This document shows positions 51,751 through 59,855 of a stretch of 64,000 bases of DNA, piece by piece (within the stretch, counting starts at the first letter, position 1; the number at the start of each line of letters is the position of its first letter). The position numbers and the translations under genes are program-made. The notes under the pieces were generated by a model. It did no database searches. It saw only the letters and a list, made by a program, of their open reading frames with translations, and had not been told where the DNA came from. Origin of the DNA: CAZCJU01 sp964562175 (GTDB lineage: Bacteria; Bacillota; Clostridia; Oscillospirales; CAG-272); assembly GCA_964562175.1 (NCBI GenBank), contig CAZLRV010000009.1:27306-91305 (forward strand), read 5' to 3'.

Positions 51751-52068
51751 TTACCCCTTTTTGCCTAATACCGCATACAACGCCAAAGCCGTGAGCATTG
51801 TCGCCGTACCAAAGAGCATTGCGTTGTTTCTCGCTCTCATACGCTTCGCTATCTTCAAAAAATCACCGCTCGGACGCTTCTTCACCTCGCACTTTGCGTT
51901 TATGTCCCACTCGCGATAAAAATACCTGCAATCGGTGCAAGTGCTTAAATGCTCCGTAACGAGTTTATATGTGATAGCACCGGCACAATTGTCCTTTATT
52001 GTCGGATAAAGATCCTTGACAACATCACACGGCAGTGTATTCATTTCCGTTTTTTTCCTCGTTTTCAT
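51751..52068 (-). CDS. Zinc-finger (ZAS) anti-sigma factor, membrane-anchored
   Basis: 105 residues. The zinc-binding anti-sigma motif is TEHLSTCTDCRYFY (H-x3-C-x2-C) within the first 50 residues; a basic stretch (KKRPSGDFLKIAKRMRARN) leads to one membrane helix (about 82-101, AMLFGTATMLTALALYAVLG). There is almost no external domain, so sensing must occur in the membrane or through a partner. The ATG overlaps the sigma-factor stop by four bases (ATGA). It should keep the upstream-encoded sigma factor inactive. Confidence 0.85.
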   Translation of the reverse strand: MKTRKKTEMNTLPCDVVKDLYPTIKDNCAGAITYKLVTEHLSTCTDCRYFYREWDINAKCEVKKRPSGDFLKIAKRMRARNNAMLFGTATMLTALALYAVLGKKG

Positions 52069-52571
52069 CTGTTTTCGGTGTCCTCCTCAAGCTGTGCAAG
52101 CTCTTTTTTGAGTATTTCCTTTGCTCGGTGAAATATCACCTTTGCCGAGCCTTCTCTTATTCCCAGCGAGCTTCCTATATCGGCATAAGACAGGCGTGCG
52201 TATATCCTGAGTATGACAACATCTCTGAATTTCGGCGGAAGAGCGTCTATCGCACCTCTGACCTGAGCTGCGGTAAGCTCTCTTACGACTATCTGCTCCG
52301 GCTCCTGTCCGCCCTCGTCATATATTGCAAGGTCAAGACTCACGGTCTTTATCCTGTTTTTTCTCAAATATGTAAGCCATACGTTTTTGCCTATCGCCGC
52401 AAGCCAGGTAAATAACTCGCATGAGCCGTCATAGCGGTCAAACGAAACGAACGCGCGGTAAAAGGTTTCCTGAGTCATTTCCTCGCTCAACTCGGAATTT
52501 CCGCAAAGCTTGTACAAAAATGCGTATATTCGGGAAAAATACTCGCCGTATATCTTTTCAAATTCCTTCAT
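52065..52571 (-). CDS. ECF-type RNA polymerase sigma factor
   Basis: 168 residues. Region 2: YGEYFSRIYAFLYKLCGNSELSEEMTQETFYRAF with the canonical Q-E-x-F. Region 4: LPPKFRDVVILRIYARLSYADIGSSLGIREGSAKVIFHRAKEILKK. It is co-transcribed with its anti-sigma factor and four envelope-lipid/glycan genes. The ATG has only a weak ribosome binding site; AAAGGAG lies 27 bases away and an in-frame TAA blocks an earlier start. A candidate self-regulated promoter (52627-52652) precedes it. Confidence 0.92.
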   Translation of the reverse strand: MKEFEKIYGEYFSRIYAFLYKLCGNSELSEEMTQETFYRAFVSFDRYDGSCELFTWLAAIGKNVWLTYLRKNRIKTVSLDLAIYDEGGQEPEQIVVRELTAAQVRGAIDALPPKFRDVVILRIYARLSYADIGSSLGIREGSAKVIFHRAKEILKKELAQLEEDTENR

Positions 52572-52626
52572 TTCGCTTTGTTTTCTTTATATCGTCCGCT
52601 CCTTTCGTTCTTTTTCGCATAAGTTA

Positions 52627-52652
52627 ATGTCGAAAAAGCCGAAAAGGTTACA
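52627..52652 (-). promoter_or_regulatory. Candidate ECF-type promoter of the sigma/lipid operon
   Basis: On the minus strand: TGTAACCTTTT starting at 52652 with the AAC core of ECF -35 boxes, then CGACAT (52632-52627), 14 bases after TGTAAC. It begins only five bases beyond the pth stop. It does not resemble a sigma-A promoter. Autoregulation by the ECF factor is inferred. Confidence 0.6.
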
Positions 52653-52656
52653 AAAA

Positions 52657-53241
52657 TCAGTTGAATTTTTGCATCGCAAGGTCAATGTCGCCCTCAATTA
52701 TATATTCAAGGGATGAAATACAAGCATCGAAAACGGGTGTAAGAAGCTTAAGCTCGGCGGAAGAAAAGTTAGACAAAACATGGTCGGCAAGGTCTTGGTC
52801 GGGGTGAGCCTTTTCGCCTATTCCTATTTTTATTCTCGGAAAATCCTCCGAGGATAGATGCGATATAATGCTCTTTAAGCCGTTATGACCGCCTGCGGAG
52901 CCTTTTCTTCTCACACGAAGCTTTCCCACGGGCAGTGAGATATCGTCGGAAAAAACGATAACACGCTCCGGGGGTATTTTATAAAACGAAGCCGCCTCAC
53001 CGACGGCAAGTCCCGATTCGTTCATATAGGTCTGCGGCTTCATAAAAAGGCATTTATGACCCGCAAGGCTGCCTATACAATAATTTGAGTGGAATTTTAT
53101 TTTATTGAACTTAAGGTTATTTTTGTCTGCCAGCCGGTCGCCGCAGAGAAAGCCCGCATTGTGGCGTGTAAATTCGTATTTATCTCCCGGATTACCCAAA
53201 AACACAACAAGATATTCCGCACCGGAGCTTGAAAAAAGCAT
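52657..53241 (-). CDS. pth: Peptidyl-tRNA hydrolase
   Basis: 194 residues. Pth frees tRNA from peptidyl-tRNA that drops off ribosomes. Motifs: LVVFLGNPGDKYEFTRHNAGFLC (catalytic His in RHNAGF), FMKPQTYMNESGLAV, VFSDDISLPVGKLRVRRKGSAGGHNGLKSI with the catalytic Asp, and RIKIGIGEK. AGGAGAG precedes the ATG and a good promoter lies at 53273-53301. The usual neighbour mfd is not here. Confidence 0.97.
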   Translation of the reverse strand: MLFSSSGAEYLVVFLGNPGDKYEFTRHNAGFLCGDRLADKNNLKFNKIKFHSNYCIGSLAGHKCLFMKPQTYMNESGLAVGEAASFYKIPPERVIVFSDDISLPVGKLRVRRKGSAGGHNGLKSIISHLSSEDFPRIKIGIGEKAHPDQDLADHVLSNFSSAELKLLTPVFDACISSLEYIIEGDIDLAMQKFN

Positions 53242-53272
53242 AATTAACTCTCCTATGTTACGATTTTACCCC

Positions 53273-53301
53273 ATTATACAGAAATATACCGAAAATTTCA
53301 A
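53273..53301 (-). promoter_or_regulatory. Promoter of pth
   Basis: On the minus strand: TTGAAA (53301-53296), 17 bases, TATAAT (53278-53273). It is back to back with the ydcF promoter; ACGCA-7 bases-TGCGT (53309-53325) lies between the two and may be an operator. Confidence 0.82.
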
Positions 53302-53331
53302 GTATTTTACGCAAAAAAATGCGTTTACCTC

Positions 53332-53360
53332 TTGCAAAATACGAGAAAATAATATATAAT
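53332..53360 (+). promoter_or_regulatory. Promoter of ydcF and the following genes
   Basis: TTGCAA (53332-53337), 17 bases, TATAAT (53355-53360), 20 bases before the ydcF ATG. Confidence 0.82.
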
Positions 53361-53380
53361 AATATAATGGAGTGAAATAT

Positions 53381-53986
53381 ATGGATAAAGATTTTATAAA
53401 AGCCACGACGGAATATATCTTTTTGAGGGACGAGCCGAAGAGGGCGGATGTTATATTCATACCCGGATGTATGAATTATCTTCTGCCGGAGTACGCCGCA
53501 CATCTCTGTAATTCGGGTCTTGCGAAATATATCATACCATCGGGCAGACACTCGATAACACGGGGAGAGCTGACACGGCAAAGCCCGAGGGAGAAATATC
53601 GCTTTGACGGTGACAGCGAGGCGGAGTTTTTCGCCCATGTGCTGAGGTCAAACGACGTTGCCGAGGAGGCGATATTGTGCGAGTGTGAGAGCGAATATAC
53701 CTATCAAAATGCGTTTTTCACACGTGCGCTCACGGATAGGATGGGTATTTGCGTAAATAAAGCATTGCTCGTTTGCAGACCCTTTCACGCACGCAGGGCT
53801 TATTCTTACTACAAATGGGCTTTTCCCGAAACCGATATACTCGTATGCCCCGCAGAGAAGGATGAGATAAATGCGGAAAATTGGTTTTTGACGGAGTCGG
53901 GTACAGATCGTGTTTTGGGTGAGCTTAAACGAATATCGGACTATTTCGCCTCACTTGTACAAGAGGCGGTAAAGATAAATATTTAA
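53381..53986 (+). CDS. YdcF/ElyC family (DUF218) protein
   Basis: 201 residues. The DUF218 pattern is present: ADVIFIPGCMNYLLPEYAAHLCNSGLAKYIIPSGR (strand, glycine-rich turn and helix), then EAILCECESEYTYQNAFFTR (the E-x-x-S/Y-x-x-T-x-x-N block) and ALLVCRPFHARRAYSYYKWAFPETDILVCP. Unlike many members it has no membrane segment, so it is probably cytoplasmic. ElyC-type proteins affect envelope carrier metabolism in E. coli, but no reaction is established. The start is the ATG with GGAG eight bases ahead; a GTG at 53372 overlaps that site. It precedes the capE-like gene by 22 bases. Confidence 0.85.
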   Translation: MDKDFIKATTEYIFLRDEPKRADVIFIPGCMNYLLPEYAAHLCNSGLAKYIIPSGRHSITRGELTRQSPREKYRFDGDSEAEFFAHVLRSNDVAEEAILCECESEYTYQNAFFTRALTDRMGICVNKALLVCRPFHARRAYSYYKWAFPETDILVCPAEKDEINAENWFLTESGTDRVLGELKRISDYFASLVQEAVKINI

Positions 53987-54008
53987 TACTGAAACGGAGA
54001 AAAACAAA

Positions 54009-55052
54009 ATGGGATTGTTTACGGGAAAAACACTGCTTATAACGGGCGGCACGGGTTCGTTCGGAAATGCGGTACTTAATCGTTTTTTGCAGACGGACAT
54101 AGGCGAGATACGCATTTTCTCAAGAGATGAGAAAAAGCAGGACGATATGCGGCACGAATTTCAGGCTAAGATGCCCGATGCCGCCTCGAAGATAAAATTT
54201 TACATAGGCGATGTCCGCGATATAGCGAGCGTGCGAGGCGCAATGCCCGGCGTTGACTATATCTTCCATGCCGCCGCACTGAAGCAGGTGCCGTCGTGCG
54301 AGTTTTTCCCGATGGAAGCGGTACGCACTAACGTAATAGGCACGGACAACGTGCTTACCGCCGCAATAGAAAACGGCGTAAAGCGTGTTATATGCCTCTC
54401 GACCGACAAGGCGGCTTACCCGATAAACGCAATGGGTACGAGCAAGGCAATGATGGAAAAGATCGTCGTTGCGAAATCACGTATAGCCGACCCCAATAAG
54501 ACAATGATATGCTGTACGCGTTACGGCAATGTCATGTGTTCACGCGGCTCGGTAATACCGCTTTTCATAGATAATATAGAAAAGGGTCTGCCTCTTACGG
54601 TAACAGACCCCAATATGACGAGATTTATAATGAGCCTTGAAGAAGCGGTGGATCTGGTGCTGTTCGCCTTTGAGCATGGTCAGAGCGGCAATATTTTGGT
54701 GCAAAAGGCTCCCGCCTGCACCATAGGCGTGCTTACCGAGGCGGTACGCCGCCTGTTCGACCCGAGCGCCGAGATAAAGAATATCGGTATACGCCACGGC
54801 GAAAAGATGTACGAAACATTGCTTACCGCCGAGGAGGCTCTGCGTGCGGAGGATATGGGCAATTTCTACCGTGTTCGTGCGGATAACAGAGACCTCAATT
54901 ACGACAAATATTTTTCAAAGGGTGCGGAAAAGCCCGTGCGGATAGAAGAATTCAATTCCGACAACACGGATCGGCTCGACGTTGAGCAGGTAATGGAAAA
55001 GCTGCTTACACTGCCCTACATAAGACAAAGACTTAAGGAGATGGGCAAATGA
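54009..55052 (+). CDS. capE: UDP-N-acetylglucosamine 4,6-dehydratase (5-inverting), CapE/FnlA type
   Basis: 347 residues of the extended SDR fold. NAD site: LLITGGTGSFGNAVLNRFL. The active-site helix reads STDKAAYPINAMGTSKAMMEK: Met takes the place of the usual Tyr before the Lys, a hallmark of the CapE/FlaA1/PseB branch. FIFHAAALKQVPSCE-like text (YIFHAAALKQVPSCEFFPMEA) is typical. It would convert UDP-GlcNAc to UDP-2-acetamido-2,6-dideoxy-4-keto-hexose, step one towards UDP-N-acetyl-L-fucosamine. The stop overlaps the capF-like start by four bases. Confidence 0.92.
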   Translation: MGLFTGKTLLITGGTGSFGNAVLNRFLQTDIGEIRIFSRDEKKQDDMRHEFQAKMPDAASKIKFYIGDVRDIASVRGAMPGVDYIFHAAALKQVPSCEFFPMEAVRTNVIGTDNVLTAAIENGVKRVICLSTDKAAYPINAMGTSKAMMEKIVVAKSRIADPNKTMICCTRYGNVMCSRGSVIPLFIDNIEKGLPLTVTDPNMTRFIMSLEEAVDLVLFAFEHGQSGNILVQKAPACTIGVLTEAVRRLFDPSAEIKNIGIRHGEKMYETLLTAEEALRAEDMGNFYRVRADNRDLNYDKYFSKGAEKPVRIEEFNSDNTDRLDVEQVMEKLLTLPYIRQRLKEMGK

Positions 55053-56191
55053 AGATACTCGTTACCGGCTCCGGCGGCTTTGTCGGCAAAAACCTCGTCG
55101 CCGTACTTAAATGCATAGCGGACGGACGTGACAAGTCAAGACCCATAGGGCAGGATATTGAGATATACGAGTACGATATAGATACCTCACCGGAGCTGCT
55201 CGACAGATACTGCCGAGATTGCGACTTTGTTTTCAATCTCGCCGGCGTGAACCGTCCGCAGAATACAGAGGAGTTTATGGCGGGCAATTTCGGCTTTGCC
55301 TCAACACTGCTCGACACGCTCAAAAAGCACGGCAACAAATGCCCCGTCATGCTCTCGTCCTCAACTCAAGCACTGCTCGATAATCCCTACGGAATATCCA
55401 AAAAAGCGGGCGAGGAGCTGTTCTTCGAATACGCCGAGCAAACAGGGGCTGAGGCATACGTATACCGCTTCCCGAACCTCTTCGGCAAGTGGTGCAGACC
55501 CAATTATAACAGTGCCGTTGCAACCTTTTGCCACAATATATCGCACGAGCTTCCGATAAACGTCAACGACCGCTCGACGGTATTGACGCTGGTATATATA
55601 GACGACCTCGTAAACGAGCTTATAAACGCACTTGTCGGTAAGCCGACAAGGGACGGCAGGTATTGTAGGGTAGGCGTTGAATATAAGGTCACGTTGGGGC
55701 AGATAGTCGATCTGCTGTATTCGTTCAAAAGCTCAAGAGAAAAACGCACGCTTGCAAGCACCGCCGACGGCTTTGAAAAAAAGCTGTATTCCACATATCT
55801 TTCTTATATAGCCCCCGATAATTATTCGTATCCGCTCAAAATGAACGTCGATATGCGCGGCAGCTTTACGGAAATTATCAGAACGGCGGAGAGAGGTCAA
55901 TTCAGCGTAAACGTATCAAAGCCGCATATAGTCAAGGGCAACCATTGGCATAATACGAAAAACGAGAAATTTCTTGTCGTATCGGGCAGCGGCGTTATAC
56001 GCCTGCGCAGGATAGGCGACGATAAGATATACGAATATTACGTAAGCGGACAGCGGCTCGAGGTAGTTGACATTCCCGTCGGATATACACATAATATAGA
56101 GAATCTCGGGCAGGAAGATATGGTGACATTTATGTGGGCAAACGAGTGCTTTGACCCGGAGCATCCCGACACTTATTTTGAGGAGGTATAA
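55049..56191 (+). CDS. capF: CapF/FnlB-type UDP-4-keto-sugar reductase/epimerase with cupin domain
   Basis: 380 residues in two domains. Residues 1-245: SDR with MKILVTGSGGFVGKNLVAVL and NPYGISKKAGEELFFEYAE (Tyr-x3-Lys). Residues 255-380: a cupin, with metal-ligand histidines in KGNHWHNTKNEKFLVVSG and VGYTHNIENLG. This two-domain form is diagnostic for CapF, which epimerises and reduces the CapE product using NADPH. It is coupled by ATGA to capE and followed after three bases by capG. Confidence 0.93.
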   Translation: MKILVTGSGGFVGKNLVAVLKCIADGRDKSRPIGQDIEIYEYDIDTSPELLDRYCRDCDFVFNLAGVNRPQNTEEFMAGNFGFASTLLDTLKKHGNKCPVMLSSSTQALLDNPYGISKKAGEELFFEYAEQTGAEAYVYRFPNLFGKWCRPNYNSAVATFCHNISHELPINVNDRSTVLTLVYIDDLVNELINALVGKPTRDGRYCRVGVEYKVTLGQIVDLLYSFKSSREKRTLASTADGFEKKLYSTYLSYIAPDNYSYPLKMNVDMRGSFTEIIRTAERGQFSVNVSKPHIVKGNHWHNTKNEKFLVVSGSGVIRLRRIGDDKIYEYYVSGQRLEVVDIPVGYTHNIENLGQEDMVTFMWANECFDPEHPDTYFEEV

Positions 56192-56194
56192 AAA

Positions 56195-57340
56195 ATGGGC
56201 AAGCTTAAGCTAATGACGATACTCGGTACACGTCCGGAGATAATCCGACTTTCCGAGGTAATAAAAAAATGCGATAAATATTTCGATCAGATACTCGTGC
56301 ATACGGGGCAGAATTACGATTACGAGCTTAATCAGGTCTTTTTTGAGGATCTGGGACTTCGTGAGCCGAATTTCTATCTCTACGCCGCAGGCAAAACGGT
56401 GGGAGAAACGGTCGGAGCGGTTATCTCAAAGTCGTATGCGCTTATGCAGAGCGAGGCACCCGACGCACTTTTGGTGCTGGGCGATACCAACTCATGCCTT
56501 GCCGCATATTCGGCAAAACGCTTGCATATTCCGATATTTCATATGGAGGCGGGCAACAGATGCTTTGACGAATGCCTGCCGGAGGAAACGAACAGGCGCA
56601 TAGTAGACCATATCTCCGATGTGAATATGTGCTACTCGGAGCATGCACGCCGTTATCTCAATCATGAGGGCGTTGCAAAGGAGAGGACATATGTGACCGG
56701 CTCGCCCATGGCGGAGGTGCTTCATGCGAACCTGGATAAGATACTTGCCTCGGATGTTCTCTCACGCCTCGGACTTGAGAGAAAGAAATATATTCTTCTC
56801 TCCGCTCACCGTGAGGAAAATATCGATAACGAAAAGAACTTTCTCGACTTGATGAACGCCGTAAACGAGCTGGCGCGTAAATACGATATGCCCGTGCTTT
56901 ATTCCTGCCACCCCCGTTCGGCAAAGTTTATCGAAAAACGCGGCTTTGAGTTCGATAAGAGAGTCATAAAGCATAAGCCGCTCGGCTTCCATGATTACAA
57001 TAATTTGCAAATGAATGCCTACGCCGTCGTATCGGACAGCGGAACTCTTCCGGAGGAGTCGAGCTTTTACACCTCAATAGGAAAGCCGTTTCCCGCAGTC
57101 TGCATAAGGACCTCCACGGAGCGTCCCGAGGCGATAGACAAGGGTTGCTTTATAATAGCCGGTATAAACGGCGACGGAGTGCTTTCCTCGGTAGAATGTG
57201 CCGTTAAAATGAACGACGAGGGTGACGACGGTCTGCCCGTGCCGAATTATACGGACGAAAACGTAAGCACAAAGGTAGTCAAGATAATACAAAGCTACAC
57301 AGGTATAGTAAATAAAATGGTATGGCGTAAGCCCGAATAA
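56195..57340 (+). CDS. capG: CapG/FnlC-type UDP-N-acetyl-sugar 2-epimerase
   Basis: 381 residues of the non-hydrolysing UDP-GlcNAc 2-epimerase family: MTILGTRPEIIRLSEVIKKC, HTGQNYDYELNQVFFEDL, LGDTNSCLAAYSAKRLHIPIFHMEAGNRCFDE, and SDSGTLPEESSF. With CapE and CapF in order, it should be the last step, giving UDP-N-acetyl-L-fucosamine, rather than WecB. FucNAc is a capsule and O-antigen sugar, but no flippase, polymerase or transferase gene follows here. AGGAGGTA precedes the ATG. Confidence 0.92.
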   Translation: MGKLKLMTILGTRPEIIRLSEVIKKCDKYFDQILVHTGQNYDYELNQVFFEDLGLREPNFYLYAAGKTVGETVGAVISKSYALMQSEAPDALLVLGDTNSCLAAYSAKRLHIPIFHMEAGNRCFDECLPEETNRRIVDHISDVNMCYSEHARRYLNHEGVAKERTYVTGSPMAEVLHANLDKILASDVLSRLGLERKKYILLSAHREENIDNEKNFLDLMNAVNELARKYDMPVLYSCHPRSAKFIEKRGFEFDKRVIKHKPLGFHDYNNLQMNAYAVVSDSGTLPEESSFYTSIGKPFPAVCIRTSTERPEAIDKGCFIIAGINGDGVLSSVECAVKMNDEGDDGLPVPNYTDENVSTKVVKIIQSYTGIVNKMVWRKPE

Positions 57341-57356
57341 GAAAAGGAGAAACGCA

Positions 57357-58823
57357 ATGAATTATATAAGCACAAGAGGCTTGACGGAAAAAACAAGCTC
57401 GGCACAGGCAATCAAAAAGGGTATCGCCCCCGACGGCGGACTTTATATGCCCGATGAGATACCGCAGATAACACTTGATGAGATAGACAAACTCATACCC
57501 ATGCCGTATTACGAAAGAGCCGCTTACATTCTCGACAAATTCCTGCCCGATTACGACAGTGAGCTTTTGCTGCACGACTGCAAGAGGGCTTACGGCGAGG
57601 ATAATTTCAAGGGAGGTGCCGCCCCCGTTGCAAAGCTTGAGGACGGAAGCTACGTGCTTGAGCTGTTCCACGGCCCTACCTGCGCATTTAAGGATATGGC
57701 ACTTCAGATAATGCCCTCGCTTCTCTCACGCTCCCTTACCATGACGGGCGAGAAGCGCACGGCGTACATTCTCGTTGCGACCTCGGGCGACACGGGCAAG
57801 GCGGCACTTGAGGGCTATGCCGACAAAGAGCAGATAAAGATAAAGGTATTTTACCCCTCGCAGGGCGTAAGCAAGATACAAAAGCTGCAAATGGCAACGC
57901 AGAGCGGCGAAAATGTTTCCGTATGTGCGATAGAGGGCAATTTCGACGATGCTCAAAACGGCGTTAAGCGTATATTCGCCGATGCCGATATAAATGCCAA
58001 GCTCAACGAAAACGGATATTTTCTTTCAAGCGCAAACTCGATAAATTGGGGCAGACTTGCACCGCAGATAGTTTATTACGTATCGGCATATGCCGACCTT
58101 CTCGGCTCCGGTGAGCTGAGTCGCGGCGAGCGTCTTGACGTTACCGTGCCTACGGGCAACTTCGGTAATATATTCGCCGCATATATCGCAAAGAGAATGG
58201 GTGTGCCGATAGGCAAGCTCGTTTGCGCATCAAACAAAAACAATATTTTGACCGACTTTCTGACAAAAGGCACGTACGACAGAAACAGAGAGTTTTATCA
58301 GACCATGTCACCCTCAATGGATATACTCATATCCTCAAACCTTGAGCGTCTTTTGTACCTCGTATGCGGATGTGAGGCGACGGCAAAATATATGTCCTCG
58401 CTGAACAGTTGCGGAGCATATACCGTTGACGGCGAGCATATGGCAAGCATAAAAGCCGATTTTGCGGCAGGCTGTACCGATGAGGCGCAGACAAGAGAGC
58501 AGATAAAAAAGACCTTCGCCGAGCATTCCTATCTTATAGATACGCATACGGCTGTGGCACTGCGAGTTGCCGAGGAATACAGAGGCAAAAACGGCGGCAA
58601 GATGCTTACCGTTTCAACGGCAAGCCCCTATAAGTTCGCCGCAGACGTTTTGTCCTCGCTCGGTAAGACGGCTGAGGGAGATGAGTTCGCACCGCTGTAC
58701 GAGCTGCAGAGAGTAACGGGCGTTGAAATACCGACACCGCTTGCGAGTCTGAAGGAAAAAACGGTAAGATTCACAAAGGTCATAGCTCCGTCCGATATGG
58801 CGAGTGAGGTCGTTAATGGCTGA
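57357..58823 (+). CDS. thrC: Threonine synthase
   Basis: 488 residues, the long form. It turns O-phosphohomoserine into threonine with PLP. MNYISTRGLTEKTSSAQAIKKG opens the protein; the PLP Lys is in LFHGPTCAFKDMALQ (about residue 111), followed by LVATSGDTGKAALEGY (phosphate and PLP binding) and VPTGNFGNIFAAYIAKRMG. AAAGGAGA precedes the ATG. It follows capG by 16 bases, so it is likely in the same transcript despite the unrelated pathway. Confidence 0.97.
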   Translation: MNYISTRGLTEKTSSAQAIKKGIAPDGGLYMPDEIPQITLDEIDKLIPMPYYERAAYILDKFLPDYDSELLLHDCKRAYGEDNFKGGAAPVAKLEDGSYVLELFHGPTCAFKDMALQIMPSLLSRSLTMTGEKRTAYILVATSGDTGKAALEGYADKEQIKIKVFYPSQGVSKIQKLQMATQSGENVSVCAIEGNFDDAQNGVKRIFADADINAKLNENGYFLSSANSINWGRLAPQIVYYVSAYADLLGSGELSRGERLDVTVPTGNFGNIFAAYIAKRMGVPIGKLVCASNKNNILTDFLTKGTYDRNREFYQTMSPSMDILISSNLERLLYLVCGCEATAKYMSSLNSCGAYTVDGEHMASIKADFAAGCTDEAQTREQIKKTFAEHSYLIDTHTAVALRVAEEYRGKNGGKMLTVSTASPYKFAADVLSSLGKTAEGDEFAPLYELQRVTGVEIPTPLASLKEKTVRFTKVIAPSDMASEVVNG

Positions 58824-59106
58824 GAATTTCAGAAACGAAAAGACAGATATGCTCTTTGACGGCATACTTACCCTGAAAACGAGAGAGGAATGCTACGCAT
58901 TTTTCGAAGACCTTTGCACCGTTGCGGAAATCGTCGAAATGTCAAAGCGGCTTCATGCGGCGAGAATGCTGTCCGAAAACGCCGTTTACAGCGAGATAAC
59001 TGAGCAGACGGGTCTGTCAACGGCAACGATAAGCCGTGTAAACAGGTGCTTGAAGTACGGCACGGACGGCTACGGCACCGTGCTTGAAAGGCTCGGCAAA
59101 AAATGA
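58816..59106 (+). CDS. YerC/YecD family TrpR-related DNA-binding protein
   Basis: 96 residues. The helix-turn-helix is seen in EITEQTGLSTATISRVNRCLKYG (about 64-86), preceded by CTVAEIVEMSKRLHAARML, the TrpR-like dimer core. YerC proteins are small repressor-like regulators in Firmicutes with unclear targets. The frame begins earlier with a GTG at 58804, but the ATG at 58816 has GTGAGG in front; it overlaps thrC by eight bases. It is coupled to the next gene by ATGA. Confidence 0.87.
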   Translation: MAENFRNEKTDMLFDGILTLKTREECYAFFEDLCTVAEIVEMSKRLHAARMLSENAVYSEITEQTGLSTATISRVNRCLKYGTDGYGTVLERLGKK

Positions 59107-59855
59107 ACAGCCAATACACGTCCCTTGCCGCATTTTATGATTCGATGTGCGGACGTGACAACAAGAAATGGACGGAGTATCTTATATCCCTGCTTGAGGA
59201 AAACGGCATTCGCCCCGGTGAGCTTGTGCTTGATTGTGCCTGCGGCACGGGCACGCTCACCGCAGAGCTTGCACGTGTCGGCTACGATATGATAGGCTTC
59301 GATATTTCCGAGCAGATGCTTGGGGAGGCATACGAAAACACATCGGGTCTGGGAGTTCTGCTTCTGTGCCAAAGTCTTACTGACTTTGAGCTGTACGGCA
59401 CGGTGCGTGCCGCACTCTGCAATATGGATTCGCTGAACTATTTGCCGTCGCTTGAGGATATAGACAAATATTTTTCGCTCTGCAATAACTACATAGAGCC
59501 GGGCGGCGTGCTGATATTCGATATAAATACGCCGTATAAATTCAAAAACATATATTCCGACCGAGATTATATAATCGAAAACGACGAGGGCAGTATGCTG
59601 TGCTGGAGCTGTGACTTTGACGGCTCAGCCTGCCGCTTCGCTCTGACGGTCTTTTCTCCGAGAGATGACGGACTGTGGGAGAGGGAGGACGAGGAACAGA
59701 CGGAGTATTGCCATGACCCCGATGCGATATCGGCTCTGCTTGAAAAAAACGGCTTCAAGATAAAAAGCATATTTGCCTCGCTCACTCGCTCCGAGCCGAG
59801 TGAGAGTGAGGAAAGAATACATTTCGTCTGCATAAGAGAGGGCAAGGATGAGTGA
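59103..59855 (+). CDS. Class I SAM-dependent methyltransferase
   Basis: 250 residues. Motif I is VLDCACGTGTLTAELARVG, followed by MIGFDISEQMLGEA, CNMDSLNYLPS and GGVLIFDINTPYKF. This matches the YqeM-like/methyltransferase-25 group of Firmicutes. The substrate cannot be told; the insertion after the beta-4 strand (YIIENDEGSMLCWSCDF) is typical of this group. It overlaps both neighbours (4 bases upstream, 8 downstream) and so is tightly coupled to yerC and hslO. Confidence 0.88.
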   Translation: MNSQYTSLAAFYDSMCGRDNKKWTEYLISLLEENGIRPGELVLDCACGTGTLTAELARVGYDMIGFDISEQMLGEAYENTSGLGVLLLCQSLTDFELYGTVRAALCNMDSLNYLPSLEDIDKYFSLCNNYIEPGGVLIFDINTPYKFKNIYSDRDYIIENDEGSMLCWSCDFDGSACRFALTVFSPRDDGLWEREDEEQTEYCHDPDAISALLEKNGFKIKSIFASLTRSEPSESEERIHFVCIREGKDE

